Source: Clarireedia homoeocarpa (taxonomy: Eukaryota > Ascomycota > Leotiomycetes > Helotiales > Rutstroemiaceae). Taken from it: 64,000 nucleotides of DNA. The stretch lies in contig LNKV01000002.1 of assembly GCA_001465935.1 (NCBI GenBank), positions 1,178,001 through 1,242,000 of the forward strand, given 5' to 3'. Below, one piece after another: positions 62,901 to 64,000 of the stretch. Below the pieces are notes generated by a model. The model did not search any database and was not told the DNA's origin. It worked only from the letters and a program-made list of their open reading frames with translations. How positions within the stretch are numbered: the stretch's first letter is position 1; the number at the start of each line of letters is the position of its first letter. The translations under genes were made by a program, and so were the position numbers.

Positions 62901-64000
62901 CAATGGGTGGTACCTTCTTCAGCATCGACATCAGCAACTCTTCATTCGTTACTTTGTCCCTTCGTCTGCTCGTCTCCTCGTCGCTTCTTCACGTCTTCGC
63001 CCTGCTCTTGCCAGAATAGTCTCTCTCTCGCCATATCCTTCGACCTAACAATAGACATAAGAACTTGGAACAGCTATTAGCACTTATTTTACTCGACGAC
63101 ACGCAAAACTTCCACCGGCGGCAACTTCCCTTTTGCAAAAAAGACCCTTCAAGTAGAAATTAATTCCTTCCATATTCCATCTTTCCCAACCTCTCCAGGA
63201 CGACCTACTTAATCCAGTCCTCCATCTACTTCTCACTCATCCTCCTCCAACTTTCCCTTCCTTTCTTCTACCTGTCAACTTCATCCTCACAAAACAACAA
63301 CAACAATCAATTCATCACCACAATCCCTTACCTGACAATCATCTGGCTCGATAGCTTTCTATCATTCTAGAAAACCCAACTCGCTACAGAATTCATTTTC
63401 TTCTTTTCTTGAAAGTAGCTATTGAAGTTTACTTCTACCATCACCTCTCTGAAGCGATAACTCCCCCCAAGGACTTTTTCCATCTTCAATTGTCTTCGTG
63501 CAAAGGTGCGTTTTGATTTTGTGTCTCCTCATTCAGACACTTCCCTACGTCAATATGCGTTGCTCCTCGATATGGATTCTGGCTGACGAGAAACCCCGTA
63601 GTTGGACTACTAAGAATACCATTATCGAGTAAAACGTTTTCTTCTTGTGAGATACTGTGAAGGCAAGTCATCCGGTACTTCGTTCTTTCGCAATCCTATA
63701 CTTCTTGTTCTTGTGGTTGGATCTTGCTATTGGGGCACTGTGATGGCATCTTTTTGCCTTCAATTGGCTTCATTGGCTCCATTGGCTCCATTACGCCGTA
63801 CCTTTTTCACTTTCACTATCCATATTCACTTCTTTTCTAATATCTCTCACATTTTTTCCCCCGAACTATTTCACTTCCAAGTTTAACGGCCCTTCTCTCA
63901 ATTCATCGTACCAACATATCATTTTTCGAATACTCACACTGAACTTCAAGCATCGAACTTTATATCTTCATACTGATAATATTTGCCTCCACAGGATTAC
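62901..64000 (+). promoter_or_regulatory. Probable long 5' leader/promoter of a gene beyond the right edge
   Basis: About 1.1 kb is strongly C/T-rich on the + strand (CTTCC, CTCATCC, TTCTTTTC) with CAACAACAACAATCAATTCA at about 63293-63313, typical of fungal leaders just upstream of genes. No in-frame coding domain is visible, and the last bases (CTCCACAGGATTAC) could be a splice acceptor of a leader intron. This is inference from base composition. Confidence 0.35.

Overview
The window is eukaryotic nuclear DNA from a filamentous ascomycete (Pezizomycotina). Most genes carry 40-120 nt GT-AG introns with CTAAC/CTGAC-like branch sites. Genes lie on both strands with no operons. The product set is typical of such fungi: Cia1, Cex1/Scy1-like, Cce1/Ydc2, glutathione reductase, Per1, an E2 enzyme, Tao3/Mor2 and NADPH-cytochrome P450 reductase. 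A Leotiomycete (Sclerotiniaceae-like) source is my guess from overall gene style and cannot be proven here. All exon models were built by hand from splice signals, reading phase and family similarity recalled from memory.

Layout. 0-15.4 kb is ordinary gene-dense sequence: the 3' end of a RecQ-type helicase (+), a 928-aa orphan (+), CIA1 (-), a 301-aa orphan (+), a PHD-finger protein (-), a seven-exon CEX1/SCYL1-type pseudokinase (+) and the mitochondrial Holliday-junction resolvase CCE1/YDC2 (-). 15.4-35.4 kb is a looser, accessory-looking stretch. It holds four decayed genes: an SDR dehydrogenase, a large fungal protein of unknown function, a hybrid histidine kinase and an ankyrin relic. Among them are intact glutathione reductase, two small unknown proteins and a small secreted protein. 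The stretch ends with a Clr5-domain gene and a C2H2-like gene, both on the minus strand. 35.4-46 kb has a GNAT acetyltransferase, an intron-bearing tRNA-Ala(TGC), PER1, a six-segment membrane protein with a GC-AG intron, an E2 ubiquitin-conjugating enzyme, and 3 kb of microsatellite-rich gene-free DNA. 46-58.5 kb is dominated by the giant TAO3/MOR2 gene (-, about 2536 aa) and the divergent NADPH-cytochrome P450 reductase (+). 58.5-64 kb has no gene I can support. Its last 1.1 kb looks like the leader or promoter of a gene beyond the right edge.

The most notable pattern is the string of degenerate genes at 16.5-33.7 kb. Their splice sites are still readable, but their frames are broken repeatedly, mostly by in-frame stops that one C-to-T or G-to-A transition would explain. 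Several are CpA-to-TpA changes, the context favoured by repeat-induced point mutation (RIP). I found no CRISPR array, prokaryotic element, complete transposon or clearly new multi-gene system.
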